A stretch of DNA of 64,000 nt from NCBI GenBank assembly GCA_002101235.1, contig LWTL01000122.1, positions 116,856-180,855 of the forward strand, written 5' to 3'. Under the pieces are notes generated by a model that was not told the DNA's origin, made no database searches, and saw only the letters and a list, made by a program, of their open reading frames with translations. The DNA is from Cycloclasticus sp. symbiont of Bathymodiolus heckerae. Lineage in GTDB: Bacteria; Pseudomonadota; Gammaproteobacteria; Methylococcales; Cycloclasticaceae. Made by a program: the position numbers and the translations under genes. Positions 47,473-57,323 of this stretch are shown here, piece by piece (the first letter of the stretch is position 1; the number at the start of each line of letters is the position of its first letter).

Positions 47473-49695
47473 GTGCCTAAAAAGAAAAACATCAAGAAAT
47501 TTCCCAAGAATGAAACGATACAGTTAAGTGATAGTGCTCTAGTTACAAAATCGCAATTGCTTAAGTTTTTGGCCAACGAAAAGCGCCCCTTAGGTTGGAT
47601 AGATATATCAAATGGACTAGGCGTTCAGTCTAAACGTGAAAAGAAATCACTGTCAGGACATCTGTCGGCCATGTTGAAATCGGGAGAACTTTTGTTTAAC
47701 CGAAAAGAACAATACTGCTTGGTTCAACAAAGTGATTTAGAAGCGGGTGTGGTGATTGGCCATGCTGATGGTTTTGGCTTTTTAAAACGTGACGCCGGTG
47801 GTGATGATATGTTTATTCCGCCGCATGAAATGCGTGCGCTGATGAATGGAGACCGTGTCGTTGCAAGTCGTGGAAAGTTAAATCGTCAAGGTAAAATAGA
47901 AGCACGCATTGTTGATGTGCTCGAGCGTAAAGTTAAAACGGTTGTCGGACGCTTTTTTAATGAAGGCGGTATCTTTCATGTGGAAGCTGAAAACAAGCGT
48001 ATTTTCCAACATATTTTTGTGCCAGCGGATGCTACGTTAAATGCAAAAGGTGGCCAAATTGTAATGGTGGAAATTACCCACTACCCATCATCTCGTACAC
48101 AAGCAATTGCTAAAGTAATCGAAGTGATGGGTGACCATATGGCGCCCGGCATGGAAATAGATATGGCGATTCGTTCGCATGAGCTGCCTAATATTTGGTC
48201 GCAAGACGTGTTGGATGAAGCGCAAGGTTTTGGCTCAGGCGTTACGGAAGATGATTTAGAGGATAGAAAGGATGTTCGTAAATTACCGTTTGTAACCATC
48301 GATGGCGCGGATGCTCGGGACTTTGATGATGCAGTGTATTGCAAAAAAATGGCAAAAGGTTGGAAGCTGTGCGTTGCTATTGCGGATGTTTCGCACTATG
48401 TAAAGCCGGGTAGTGCAATTGATGTTGAAGCATACGAGCGTGGAACCTCTGTTTATTTTCCAGAACAAGTTATACCAATGTTACCGGAAGTCTTGTCGAA
48501 TGGCCTGTGTAGTTTAAACCCGCTGGTTGATCGTTTGTGCATGGTGTGTGAAATGCGTTTGGACGATACGGGCGAAGTGACAGCCTCTAAGTTCTATCAA
48601 GCAGTGATGCACTCTCATGCGCGTTTAACATACGATGAAGTGGGTGCAATATTTGACGAGACTGAGCCCGAGTTAACCAAAAAACATAAAAAATTATTAC
48701 CGCACCTACAGGCACTGAAGGGCTTGTATGAGGTAATGAAAGTTGCAGCAAATGAACGTGGAGCACTGGAGTTTGATACATTTGAAACACGCTTTGTTTT
48801 CGATGAGAAACGCAAAATAAAAGGTATTGAGCCGGTTATTCGTCACGATGCACATCGTTTAATTGAAGTCTTTATGATTGCTGCGAATGCGTCCACGGCT
48901 AGCTTCTTAGTCAAGCATGAGATGCCCAACTTGCTACGTATTCATGATGGGCCGAGTATTGACCGCTTATTAAAATTAAGAGGCTTCTTGTCTGAGCTAG
49001 GTTTAAGTTTAGATGGCGGGGACGAGCCAAAGCCGCATCACTACAAACAATTGATCTCAAGCATTCAAGATAGACCCGATGCGCACTTGATAGAAACAGT
49101 CATGCTGCGCTCCATGTCGCAGGCGATGTATAGCCCCGAGCAACAAGGGCATTTTGGTTTGGCGCTAGATTTATATGCGCACTTTACTTCGCCTATTCGT
49201 CGTTACCCTGACTTGTTAACACACAGAGCAATAAAACATGTGTTGCAAAAGAAGAAGGCGAAAAGTTTTAATTATTCAAACGCCGATATGGAAACGTTTG
49301 GTGAGCATTGTTCTTACTGTAGTCGCCGAGCAGATGAAGCAACGCGTGAAGTTGAAAGCTGGCTTAAATGCGAGTTTATGCTGGATAAGATAGGCCAAGA
49401 ATTTATTGGTGTCGTGTCATCAGTTACATCGTTCGGGCTGTTTGTTGAGCTGGATAAAGTGTTTATCGATGGTTTGGTACATGTCACTGCATTAGGCGAC
49501 GATTACTATCACTTTGATGCAGGTAAGCATCGTTTGTTGGGCGAACGTACAAACAAGTCATTCCGCTTGGGGGACAGGTTGAAGGTAACTGTCGTTAAAG
49601 TAAGTTTAGAAGATAAGAAAATCGATTTATCTCTAGCGGGTGCAAAGCAAACAGAAAAAGTCGCGAAAAAGCGCTTTAAAAAGAAGAGACGCTAG
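47473..49695 (+). CDS. rnr: Ribonuclease R
   Basis: 3'-5' exoribonuclease (740 aa) that degrades structured RNA and takes part in rRNA and tmRNA quality control. Order: N-terminal helix-turn-helix and cold-shock domains, RNB catalytic domain with DGADARDFDDA (residues 277-287, metal-binding aspartates), and a C-terminal S1 domain (about 640-720, GVVSSVTSFGLFVEL) with a Lys/Arg tail. It starts at GTG 47473. It shares one base with rlmB (TAGTG), the usual rnr-rlmB pair. Confidence 0.96.
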   Translation: MPKKKNIKKFPKNETIQLSDSALVTKSQLLKFLANEKRPLGWIDISNGLGVQSKREKKSLSGHLSAMLKSGELLFNRKEQYCLVQQSDLEAGVVIGHADGFGFLKRDAGGDDMFIPPHEMRALMNGDRVVASRGKLNRQGKIEARIVDVLERKVKTVVGRFFNEGGIFHVEAENKRIFQHIFVPADATLNAKGGQIVMVEITHYPSSRTQAIAKVIEVMGDHMAPGMEIDMAIRSHELPNIWSQDVLDEAQGFGSGVTEDDLEDRKDVRKLPFVTIDGADARDFDDAVYCKKMAKGWKLCVAIADVSHYVKPGSAIDVEAYERGTSVYFPEQVIPMLPEVLSNGLCSLNPLVDRLCMVCEMRLDDTGEVTASKFYQAVMHSHARLTYDEVGAIFDETEPELTKKHKKLLPHLQALKGLYEVMKVAANERGALEFDTFETRFVFDEKRKIKGIEPVIRHDAHRLIEVFMIAANASTASFLVKHEMPNLLRIHDGPSIDRLLKLRGFLSELGLSLDGGDEPKPHHYKQLISSIQDRPDAHLIETVMLRSMSQAMYSPEQQGHFGLALDLYAHFTSPIRRYPDLLTHRAIKHVLQKKKAKSFNYSNADMETFGEHCSYCSRRADEATREVESWLKCEFMLDKIGQEFIGVVSSVTSFGLFVELDKVFIDGLVHVTALGDDYYHFDAGKHRLLGERTNKSFRLGDRLKVTVVKVSLEDKKIDLSLAGAKQTEKVAKKRFKKKRR

Positions 49696-50441
49696 TGGCT
49701 GAAATACAAACAATATATGGTATTCATGCGGTTCAAGCTGTATTGAAATCTAATCCAGAACGGATTATTAACGTATGGATGGACCAGCAGCGTAAAGATG
49801 CGAAATTACAGGTCATTCAAGAAGGCTTGGCAGATGTTGGTGTGCGCATAGAGTATGTGGATAAAAAAACGTTGGAAAAGTTGTCACATAATGGCAACCA
49901 TCAGGGTGTTTTAGTGTCTGTCCGCTTGCCACAAGAGCATTCGGAAGAGGCGCTTAAACAAGCGGTAAAAAGTAATGATGGAAATGCTTTCTACTTGGTG
50001 CTTGATCAAGTGACTGACCCACATAATTTGGGTGCTTGCCTAAGAACAGCATTAGCCGCGGGTGTGCAAGGCGTGATTGTGCCAAAGGATAATGCGTGCC
50101 GGCTCAATGCAACGGTTTGTAAAGTGGCCAGTGGTGCGGCGGAAGTTTTACCGGTGTATCGAGTGACTAACCTTGTGCGTGTGCTCAAGTGGTTGAAAGG
50201 TGAAGGCGTCTGGCTTACGGGGGCAGCGGGAGAAGCATCGAATGATATCTTTGATGCAGAATTAACCGGTTCTGTTGCGATTGTGATGGGAGCAGAAGGC
50301 AAGGGGTTGAGGAAATTAACTCAGCAACAGTGCGACCAATTAGTTAAAATCCCGATGTCTGAGCAAGTGGAGAGCTTAAATGTCTCTGTTGCAACAGGTG
50401 TTATTTTGTATGAAGTTGTTCGGCAAAATAAACAGAGTTAG
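49695..50441 (+). CDS. rlmB: 23S rRNA (guanosine-2'-O-)-methyltransferase RlmB
   Basis: SpoU/TrmH-family methyltransferase (248 aa) that 2'-O-methylates G2251 in the ribosomal P loop (E. coli numbering). An N-terminal RNA-binding domain (residues 1-75, with YGIHAVQAVL) precedes the knotted SAM-binding core: VLDQVTDPHNLGACLRTA, AIVMGAEGKGLR and IPMSEQVESLNVSVA. It starts at GTG 49695, overlapping rnr. Confidence 0.95.
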   Translation: MAEIQTIYGIHAVQAVLKSNPERIINVWMDQQRKDAKLQVIQEGLADVGVRIEYVDKKTLEKLSHNGNHQGVLVSVRLPQEHSEEALKQAVKSNDGNAFYLVLDQVTDPHNLGACLRTALAAGVQGVIVPKDNACRLNATVCKVASGAAEVLPVYRVTNLVRVLKWLKGEGVWLTGAAGEASNDIFDAELTGSVAIVMGAEGKGLRKLTQQQCDQLVKIPMSEQVESLNVSVATGVILYEVVRQNKQS

Positions 50442-50481
50442 AAGTCGTAAATATTATTTAAAATAAGGTTTGGAATAAAGC

Positions 50482-51012
50482 ATGTCTAGCATTAGTTTCA
50501 GTGTAAGGAAGATCGATTTAATCGAATTTAACGAGTATCACGCAAAAATGAACGGCGACTATGGCCGAAGCATGACGCGCCATCAGATTTTATGGCCAGC
50601 CATTATTATGATAGCGGGCTTGTTTGTAGTGTTGTCGACACAAGATGCAACGCGAGGCTTATGGTTTGTAACAGGAGCTTTTGTGTGGTCAATAGGTGTA
50701 ACGACTTGGATGAAGAAGAGGTTTCATCAACATATTGTTGAGCAGTTATCAGATGAAAGCGTGGAAAAGGCCGTCGGTGATTATAATTTAAGGTTGACGG
50801 CTGAAGGAGTTATGGAAGTGAAGCCTACAGGTGAAGAGCTTATTGAGTGGGGAGCCATCGATAGACTAGAGCGTTCTAAGCACCATGTTTATGTATACTT
50901 GGATGAGCATTCAGCCATTATTATTCCAAAAGAAATGCTAACTGAAAAATCTGAGCTCCCAATATTTTATGCGGAACTAGTTGATAAGATAAAAGAATAT
51001 AGGGCGAGCTAA
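50482..51012 (+). CDS. YcxB-like membrane protein
   Basis: This 176-aa protein has two adjacent transmembrane segments (about residues 36-75: ILWPAIIMIAGLFVVLST and LWFVTGAFVWSIGVT) and a C-terminal soluble part with the YcxB-type pattern (LRLTAEGVMEVKPTGEELIEWGAIDRLERSKHHVYVYLDEHSAIIIPKEML). YcxB-like proteins have no established function. It lies between rlmB and the rpsF operon and is probably its own unit. Confidence 0.7.
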   Translation: MSSISFSVRKIDLIEFNEYHAKMNGDYGRSMTRHQILWPAIIMIAGLFVVLSTQDATRGLWFVTGAFVWSIGVTTWMKKRFHQHIVEQLSDESVEKAVGDYNLRLTAEGVMEVKPTGEELIEWGAIDRLERSKHHVYVYLDEHSAIIIPKEMLTEKSELPIFYAELVDKIKEYRAS

Positions 51013-51020
51013 CGCTTAAC

Positions 51021-51049
51021 TTGATTTCCACGTGTGATATCTGTAAAAT
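51021..51049 (+). promoter_or_regulatory. Sigma-70 promoter of rpsF operon
   Basis: TTGATT (51021-51026) and TAAAAT (51044-51049) are separated by exactly 17 bases. The predicted transcription start near 51056 leaves a leader of about 80 bases containing two hairpins before rpsF. Confidence 0.65.
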
Positions 51050-51066
51050 CGCGCGTTCAAAATTGA

Positions 51067-51115
51067 AGCTGTGAAATACAGCTGCAATCCTTGCTTCACC
51101 TGAATACAGGGAAGC
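51067..51115 (+). promoter_or_regulatory. Structured rpsF leader
   Basis: Two hairpins are visible: AGCTGT/ACAGCT (51067-51072 with 51078-51083), and GCTTC-A-CCTG/CAGG-GAAGC (51093-51102 with 51107-51115), a 9-bp stem with a one-base bulge and AATA loop. In many bacteria the S6-S18 complex binds a leader hairpin to repress its own operon. These are candidates, but I could not confirm the conserved CCG-containing bulge. Confidence 0.45.
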
Positions 51116-51137
51116 TATTCATCCTTAAGGAGATAAA

Positions 51138-51557
51138 ATGAGACATTACGAAGTGGTCTTTCTGGTTCATCCAGATCAAAGCGCACAAGTTCCAGCTATG
51201 ATTGAACGTTACAGCGTAGCAATCAAAGAAAGTGGTGGCAGTGTTCACCGTGTTGAAGATTGGGGCAGAAGACAGCTTGCTTATCCGATCAACAAAATTC
51301 ATAAAGCGCATTACACATTAATGAACATTGAATGTGACCAAGAAGGACTTGAAGAGTTAGAAAAATCATTCAAGTTTAACGATGCAGTTATTAGAAACTT
51401 AATTACACGTCGTGACGAAGCTCAAACGGGTACAACACCGTTAGCTAAATCAAACGAAAAAGAAACGGCTAAGCCATACGCAAAGCCAGTTGCAGCTGCA
51501 CCTAAAGAAGCAGCCGAAAAGTCTGAACCTGCTGCTGAAAAAGCAACAGAAGAATAG
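51138..51557 (+). CDS. rpsF: 30S ribosomal protein S6
   Basis: S6 (139 aa) binds S18 and 16S rRNA in the platform of the small subunit. It begins [15 protein letters not shown], with [15 protein letters not shown] and [12 protein letters not shown]. The long Ala, Lys and Glu-rich C-terminal tail (about 100-139) is an extension; in E. coli S6 is glutamylated at its C-terminus, and this one ends in Glu-Glu. AAGGAG at 51127-51132 is its ribosome binding site. Confidence 0.97.
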   Translation: MRHYEVVFLVHPDQSAQVPAMIERYSVAIKESGGSVHRVEDWGRRQLAYPINKIHKAHYTLMNIECDQEGLEELEKSFKFNDAVIRNLITRRDEAQTGTTPLAKSNEKETAKPYAKPVAAAPKEAAEKSEPAAEKATEE

Positions 51558-51590
51558 ACTGATCTTAACGACAAATTTTAAGGAATAGAC

Positions 51591-51827
51591 ATGGCATTTG
51601 ATAAAGGTTTTAGACGTCCTCGTTACTGCAAATTCACAGCAGAGAACGTAAAAGAAATTGATTACAAAGATTTAGATACACTAAAAGAATATTTAACAGA
51701 ATCAGGTAAAATTATTCCTGCTCGTGTGACTGGTGTAAAAGCAAAATACCAACGTCAGTTAACTGCGGCTGTAAAAAAAGCGCGTTTCCTATCGTTGATT
51801 CAATATTGCGACGCGCACGAACGTTAA
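51591..51827 (+). CDS. rpsR: 30S ribosomal protein S18
   Basis: Small basic ribosomal protein (78 aa), partner of S6. The family core is [41 protein letters not shown]. The operon order rpsF-rpsR-(membrane gene)-rplI is standard for gammaproteobacteria. In E. coli priB sits between rpsF and rpsR; it is absent here. Confidence 0.97.
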   Translation: MAFDKGFRRPRYCKFTAENVKEIDYKDLDTLKEYLTESGKIIPARVTGVKAKYQRQLTAAVKKARFLSLIQYCDAHER

Positions 51828-51900
51828 AAATAAGTAATAAGGCTGAAGTGCTTCTGAGGCGAGTTTCTTAGAAGGTATAGTATTTAATACAAATTGAAGT

Positions 51901-52815
51901 TTGCATATGAAAGCGTTAGCAATATTTATTATGCAAGGCGGTCGGCAGGCCACGATAGTGGTTGCGACAGCAGCAATGTTGTCATTACTAATGCCTCCAT
52001 TGGCTGTCATTAGTGTTGCGACAGTTTGTTTAGTTACGTTAAGAAATGGCTCGGCTGATGGCGTTAGGGTTTTATTAGGGTCGACAGTAGCGACTGCATT
52101 ATTAGGTTATATGGTGTTGGGAACATCGGTTGTTTCCTTCACTTATCTTTTTTTAATGTGGTTACCGGCTTTTTTGGTGTCTGTGGTTTTACGAGAAACA
52201 GGGCAATTAAATAGAGCGTTAGAGTTTTTAGTTGGGTTAGGCATACTAGCTGTTTTAGGGGTTTATTTAACAATAGACAATCCTGCTGAGCTATGGTCCA
52301 GCGGTATTAACAATGTTATTGAGAGTTTGGAACAGCAACAGGAGTTACTTGTTACTCAGGCTGAGTTACAGGAAAGCTTGGAGTTTTGGTCCCAATATAT
52401 AACGGGGATAGTAGTTGCCGGCACATTAATAAGTTTGTTGATGGGGCTGTTGTTAGGGCGTTGGTGGCAAGGTTTGTTATTTAACGTTGGTGGGTTTGAA
52501 AACGAATTTAGAGAAGTGAGCTTGCTACCTCGAGATGGGCTTGCCTTTCTCGTGTTAACAGGCCTAGCGATGTTGTTTGATGGACAAATAGCGGAGCTGA
52601 TATGGAATGCGGATATACAAATACTGTTGTTGTTTTTTATAGTAGGTGTGTCAGTTGTTCATGTAGTAATAAAGAATAAAGGTGGCAGTAAATACCTAAT
52701 TGGTGGTTTTTACATAGCTGTGTTTTTTGTACCGCATTTGATGTTACCCTTAGTTTTAATTGGGTTATCAGATGCTTGGATGAATTGGCGTCAACGGTTT
52801 ATAGCTAAAACGTAG
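51901..52815 (+). CDS. DUF2232 membrane protein
   Basis: Integral membrane protein of 304 aa with about eight hydrophobic helices (for example residues 20-45, 55-78, 82-100, 115-130, 172-190, 216-235, 242-262, 275-295). It belongs by position and style to the DUF2232 group often found between rpsR and rplI. The function is unknown. A short soluble loop of about 40 residues (128-168) rich in Glu and Gln may face the periplasm or cytoplasm. Confidence 0.75.
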   Translation: MHMKALAIFIMQGGRQATIVVATAAMLSLLMPPLAVISVATVCLVTLRNGSADGVRVLLGSTVATALLGYMVLGTSVVSFTYLFLMWLPAFLVSVVLRETGQLNRALEFLVGLGILAVLGVYLTIDNPAELWSSGINNVIESLEQQQELLVTQAELQESLEFWSQYITGIVVAGTLISLLMGLLLGRWWQGLLFNVGGFENEFREVSLLPRDGLAFLVLTGLAMLFDGQIAELIWNADIQILLLFFIVGVSVVHVVIKNKGGSKYLIGGFYIAVFFVPHLMLPLVLIGLSDAWMNWRQRFIAKT

Positions 52816-52853
52816 CGTTGAATTAAATTTTAAATAAATAGGATTAAGTAAAG

Positions 52854-53303
52854 ATGAACATTATTCTTCTTGAACAAGTAGCAAATTTAGGTAACTTGGG
52901 TGATAAAGTTTCAGTAAAGCCAGGTTATGGTCGTAATTTTTTAATACCAGGTGGCAAAGCGGTTCTTGCAACGGCAGATCGTATTGCTGAATTTGAAACG
53001 CGCAGAGCAGATCTTGAGAAAGCAGCAGCAGAGCGTTTAGCTTCCGCACAAACAAGAGCTGAAGCAGTAGAGAAATTAAGCTTATCAATTACTCACCAAG
53101 CAGGTGAAGAAGGTAAATTGTTCGGTTCAGTAGGTTTGCCGGATATTATCAAAGCATCTGCTGACGCAGGCGTTGAACTTGAAAAGCAAGAAATTAAATT
53201 ATCTGAAGGTGCTATCAGACAAGTAGGTGAGTTTGAAGTAGCTATTCACTTGCATGCAGATGTAATTGCAACACTGAAAATAGAAGTGGTTGCTGAAGAT
53301 TAG
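52854..53303 (+). CDS. rplI: 50S ribosomal protein L9
   Basis: L9 (149 aa) has two globular RNA-binding ends joined by a long helix. The N-terminus [36 protein letters not shown] is the conserved signature. The helix runs about residues 41-75, and the C-terminal domain has [13 protein letters not shown]. It is the last gene of the rpsF operon, closed by the terminator at 53323. Confidence 0.97.
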   Translation: MNIILLEQVANLGNLGDKVSVKPGYGRNFLIPGGKAVLATADRIAEFETRRADLEKAAAERLASAQTRAEAVEKLSLSITHQAGEEGKLFGSVGLPDIIKASADAGVELEKQEIKLSEGAIRQVGEFEVAIHLHADVIATLKIEVVAED

Positions 53304-53322
53304 ACTCGTTTGATCTAAAAAA

Positions 53323-53354
53323 GCCGGTGTCGATTTCGACACCGGCTTTTTTTT
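53323..53354 (+). terminator. Rho-independent terminator after rplI
   Basis: A perfect 10-bp GC-rich stem (GCCGGTGTCG 53323-53332 with CGACACCGGC 53337-53346, ATTT loop) is followed by eight Ts and preceded by six As, so it could work in both directions. Confidence 0.95.
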
Positions 53355-53415
53355 GCAATGAATAAATCGCCTTCCTGTACAATCATTTGACCTTCCATAT
53401 ATTTTAAATTTATTC

Positions 53416-54813
53416 ATGTCTGAAGAACCTTCATTTGATTATGAAATGCCCGATGAAACGGAGTTTCTTCGTGTTCCCCCTCACTCTCTCCAAGCAGAGC
53501 AGTCCGTTTTAGGTGGATTGATGTTAGATAATCAGTGCTGGGATACAGTTGCTGATAAGGTGTCTCCCGAAGATTTTTACCGTAAAGATCACCGGTTAAT
53601 TTTTGAAGCGATAGCTGATTTATCAAAAAGAGATGAGCCCTTTGATGTCGTTACTATTTCTGAGGTGCTTGGGTCAAGCGGAGATTTAGATAGTGTGGGT
53701 GGCTTAGCTTATTTAGGCGCTTTAGCTAAAGATACGCCGAGTGCAGCCAATATTGCGAGTTACGCACAAATTGTTCGTCAACGTTCAGTTCGCCGTCAGT
53801 TAATTCATATTGGCAATGAAATATCCGACTCGGGTTTTGATACAGAAGGCCGCGATATTAATGAGTTGCTGGACGAAGCAGAAAGCAAAGTATTTAAAAT
53901 TGCAGAGCAGGGTGCTAAAGGCCAAAAGGGCTTTGAGTCTATAAAAGACTTGCTAGGCGTAGCCGTAGATAAAATTACCGAGCTACATGAGAATCAAAAT
54001 TCTCTGACGGGTGTGAGTACAGGTTTTTCTGACTTAGATGAAATGACATCTGGTTTACAGCCTGCCGATTTGATTATTGTTGCGGGTCGTCCATCGATGG
54101 GTAAAACCAGTTTTGCGATGAACTTAGTTGAAAATGTCGGTATCCAAAGTGGTATGCCAGTTGCTGTATTCAGTATGGAGATGCCGGGTGATTCACTGGC
54201 CATGCGGATGATGTCCTCCCTAGGGCGTATTGATTCGCATAAAGTAAGAACAGGGCAGTTGGATGACGATGAATGGCCGCGTATGCAATCATCGATCAAC
54301 TTATTGGCAGAAGCCAAAATATTTATTGATGATACGGCGGCGCTTAGCCCGATAGAAATTCGTGCACGCTCTCGTCGATTAATGAAAGAACATGGTCAGC
54401 TTGGTTTGATCGTTTTGGATTACTTACAGTTAATGCAGTCACCGTCAAAAAGTGAAAGTCGTGTGGCTGAGATTTCTGATATTTCTCGCTCACTTAAAGC
54501 GTTAGCAAAAGAATTGAATGTACCTGTCGTAGCGCTATCTCAGCTGAACCGAAATTTGGAGCAGCGACCGAATAAACGGCCTGTGATGTCGGATTTAAGA
54601 GAGTCGGGAAGTATTGAGCAGGATGCCGATGTTATCGTCTTTATCTATCGCGATGAAGTCTATAACGAAGACTCAGAAGCTAAAGGTGTTGCAGAAATTA
54701 TTATTGGTAAACAACGTAACGGGCCTATTGGAACGTGCCGTTTAACATTCTTAGGGCAATATACGCGTTTTGAAAACTATGCCAATGACGGAAACTGGGA
54801 TGATGAGTATTAA
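53416..54813 (+). CDS. dnaB: Replicative DNA helicase DnaB
   Basis: Hexameric 5'-3' helicase of the replication fork (465 aa). The N-terminal primase-interacting domain (about 15-120) begins VPPHSLQAEQSVLGGLMLDN. The RecA-like motor has Walker A GRPSMGKTSFA (about 224-234), Walker B LIVLDYLQLM, and the Q/R region LSQLNRNLEQRPNKRP, with DLRESGSIEQDADVIVF. There is no intein. The rplI-dnaB-alr order is common in this class. Confidence 0.97.
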   Translation: MSEEPSFDYEMPDETEFLRVPPHSLQAEQSVLGGLMLDNQCWDTVADKVSPEDFYRKDHRLIFEAIADLSKRDEPFDVVTISEVLGSSGDLDSVGGLAYLGALAKDTPSAANIASYAQIVRQRSVRRQLIHIGNEISDSGFDTEGRDINELLDEAESKVFKIAEQGAKGQKGFESIKDLLGVAVDKITELHENQNSLTGVSTGFSDLDEMTSGLQPADLIIVAGRPSMGKTSFAMNLVENVGIQSGMPVAVFSMEMPGDSLAMRMMSSLGRIDSHKVRTGQLDDDEWPRMQSSINLLAEAKIFIDDTAALSPIEIRARSRRLMKEHGQLGLIVLDYLQLMQSPSKSESRVAEISDISRSLKALAKELNVPVVALSQLNRNLEQRPNKRPVMSDLRESGSIEQDADVIVFIYRDEVYNEDSEAKGVAEIIIGKQRNGPIGTCRLTFLGQYTRFENYANDGNWDDEY

Positions 54814-54848
54814 CATCCTAATTCTAGGCCCCACTATTTAAAGCGACG

Positions 54849-55943
54849 ATGTTTAACGAAACTCATGTCACCATTGATCTTGCAGCGTTACAACATAACG
54901 CAAGCATAGCGAAACGCTCCGCGTCAGGTTCTAAAGTGATGGCGATGATTAAAGCTGATGCTTACGGACATGGCTTATTACCCGTAGCGAAGGCGTTGCA
55001 GCATGTTGATGGTTTTGCGGTTGCTCGGTTGAGTGAAGCGTTGGTATTACGCGAGGCTGGTTTTAATAAAACGATACTTGTTTTAACTGGGTTTAGCTGT
55101 GCTGAGGAGCTCGAATGCTTTGTCCTGCATGACCTTGATGCGGTTGTTCACAGTGAATACCAAGTGAGCCGATTGACGCAAAGCAGCCTTCAGTCGCCCT
55201 TATCCGTTTGGTTGAAAATAAATACAGGAATGAACCGTTTAGGCGTTAACTCGCCAGATGTCATGCGTATTAGTGATGCGTTGCAATTGTCAGGGAATGT
55301 GCGTTTGCCGTTCAAGTTGATGACACATTTAGCGTGTGCAGATGATATGAATCGCACGGTAACAGAAGAGCAAATCGAACTATTTGACGAAAGTGTTAAG
55401 GGTTTAGCAGGCGAACAGAGTATTGCTAATTCTGCTGGTTTACTGGGGTGGCAATATAGCCAGCGTCACTGGGTTCGTCCAGGGATTATGCTGTATGGCG
55501 GATGTCCGTTTGCAGGAAAGCCTGCGGCAGACTACGACCTAAAGCCCGTCATGACATTAAAGAGCAGCGTTATTTCATTACGTACCGTTAGTAAAGGGGA
55601 CTGCGTCGGGTACGGTGGAAGCTGGACGGCACAAAGAACAAGCCTTATTGCTACGGTTGGTATTGGTTATGGTGATGGATACCCTCGTCATGCAGTGACG
55701 GGTACACCAGTGCTCATTGGTGGGCAAAAAGCGCCTTTAGTCGGGCGTGTATCAATGGATTCAATTAGTATTGATGTAAGCCAGTGTGAGGGCGTTGCAG
55801 TTGGCGACGTTGCGACCTTATGGGGTGATGGCTTGCCAATAGATGAAATAGCAGAGAAAAGTGATGCGATTTCTTATGAATTGATGTGCGGTATTACCGA
55901 GCGGGTAACACGTATTGTAAAAGGGTTGAGTGATGGCGAGTAA
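54849..55943 (+). CDS. alr: Alanine racemase
   Basis: PLP enzyme (364 aa) that makes D-alanine for peptidoglycan. The PLP lysine is K35 in MIKADAYGHG. The catalytic tyrosine region lies in SCVGYGGSWTA-like (GDCVGYGGSWTAQR) and RVSMDSISID. It lies 35 bp after dnaB and overlaps radA by 11 bp, so alr and radA are coupled. Confidence 0.96.
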   Translation: MFNETHVTIDLAALQHNASIAKRSASGSKVMAMIKADAYGHGLLPVAKALQHVDGFAVARLSEALVLREAGFNKTILVLTGFSCAEELECFVLHDLDAVVHSEYQVSRLTQSSLQSPLSVWLKINTGMNRLGVNSPDVMRISDALQLSGNVRLPFKLMTHLACADDMNRTVTEEQIELFDESVKGLAGEQSIANSAGLLGWQYSQRHWVRPGIMLYGGCPFAGKPAADYDLKPVMTLKSSVISLRTVSKGDCVGYGGSWTAQRTSLIATVGIGYGDGYPRHAVTGTPVLIGGQKAPLVGRVSMDSISIDVSQCEGVAVGDVATLWGDGLPIDEIAEKSDAISYELMCGITERVTRIVKGLSDGE

Positions 55944-57297
55944 GCCAAAAAATTTATACAGTTGTCGAGAGTGTGGCGCAAGTGCATCCAAATGGTCTGG
56001 GCAATGCCAAGACTGTAAAGGGTGGAATACATTAGAGGAGTCGGCGGCTCCAAGTTCTTCTGTTGCGAGTCGGTTTAGTGGTTATGCTGGGCAAGCCAAT
56101 GCCGTTGAAGTACAAGTTCTGTCGGAAGTAGAAGCTGCGTGTGTCGAACGTACTCATAGTGGGCTGGATGAATTGGACCGCGTTTTGGGTGGAGGCATTG
56201 TGCCGGGCTCGGCTATTCTTATTGGTGGTGATCCAGGTATTGGTAAATCAACGCTTTTATTGCAATCACTAGCGAGTTTAAGTCAGCGTGTTAATGCTTT
56301 ATATGTAACCGGGGAGGAGTCGGCGCAACAAGTGAGCATGCGTGCAACGCGATTACATCTCGCTGTTGATAAAGTGCAAGTTTTATGTGAAATAGCGCTA
56401 GAAACCATTTTAGCGACAGCCGAAAAGATATCGGCGGACATATTGGTGATTGACTCGATACAAACTGTTTTTACTGAAGAGTTACAATCTGCACCGGGCT
56501 CTGTAGGTCAGGTTAGAGAATGTGCCGCGCGATTGGTACGTTTTGCTAAAAGAACAAATACAACTATTTTCCTAGTCGGCCATGTGACCAAAGAAGGTGC
56601 TATTGCTGGCCCTCGTGTACTTGAACATATGGTGGATTCGGTTTTGTACTTTGAAGGTGACTCAGGCAGTCGTTTTCGGGTGATTAGAGCCATTAAAAAT
56701 CGTTTCGGCGCAGTGAATGAGTTGGGCGTTTTTGCGATGACCGAAAAAGGTTTGCGTGAAGTAACAAACCCGTCGGCTATTTTCTTATCGCGGCATGAGC
56801 AAGAAGTACCCGGTAGTGTCGTCATGGTGACGCGTGAAGGTTCGCGACCTTTATTGGTTGAAGTGCAAGCGTTAGTAGATGAGTGTGGGCAAGGTAATCC
56901 TAAACGTGTAACCGTAGGAATGGATCAAAATAGACTGGCTATGCTGTTAGCTATTTTGCATCGTCATGGTCGCTGTTCGTTGTTAGACCAGGATGTATTT
57001 GTGAATATAGTGGGTGGCTTAAGAGTCATGGAAACCGGTGGTGATTTAGCGGTTGTCGCTGCGTTGTTATCAAGCTTTAAGGCAAAGAACATTCCTAAAG
57101 ATTGGGTTATTTTTGGAGAGCTTGGCCTATCAGGTGAAGTAAGGCCAGTGCCTAATGGTGAAGAACGTTTAAGGGAAGCTGCAAAACATGGTTTTAAAGT
57201 TGCGCTCGCGCCGAAAGGAAATATTCCTAAAGGTGGTATTGAAGGGCTAGAAATACACCCTGTCAGTGTTCTACGTGACGCTTTAGAGTTCTTCTAA
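55933..57297 (+). CDS. radA: DNA repair protein RadA
   Basis: RadA/Sms (454 aa) is a RecA-like ATPase that drives branch migration in recombinational repair. It has an N-terminal four-Cys zinc finger (CRECGA, then CQDCKGW), Walker A GGDPGIGKSTL, the RadA-specific KNRFGAVNELG motif, and a C-terminal Lon-protease-like domain (about 270-454). The ATG at 55933 is preferred over the GTG one codon upstream. It starts inside the alr end. Confidence 0.95.
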   Translation: MASKPKNLYSCRECGASASKWSGQCQDCKGWNTLEESAAPSSSVASRFSGYAGQANAVEVQVLSEVEAACVERTHSGLDELDRVLGGGIVPGSAILIGGDPGIGKSTLLLQSLASLSQRVNALYVTGEESAQQVSMRATRLHLAVDKVQVLCEIALETILATAEKISADILVIDSIQTVFTEELQSAPGSVGQVRECAARLVRFAKRTNTTIFLVGHVTKEGAIAGPRVLEHMVDSVLYFEGDSGSRFRVIRAIKNRFGAVNELGVFAMTEKGLREVTNPSAIFLSRHEQEVPGSVVMVTREGSRPLLVEVQALVDECGQGNPKRVTVGMDQNRLAMLLAILHRHGRCSLLDQDVFVNIVGGLRVMETGGDLAVVAALLSSFKAKNIPKDWVIFGELGLSGEVRPVPNGEERLREAAKHGFKVALAPKGNIPKGGIEGLEIHPVSVLRDALEFF

Positions 57298-57323
57298 AAA
57301 GTTTTGTGTTGGTTTATGTGCCG

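Noticed and set aside
47280..47480. Open frame bridging the SDR and rnr genes
   Set aside because: It overlaps the end of the SDR gene out of frame, has no ribosome binding site and no family resemblance.
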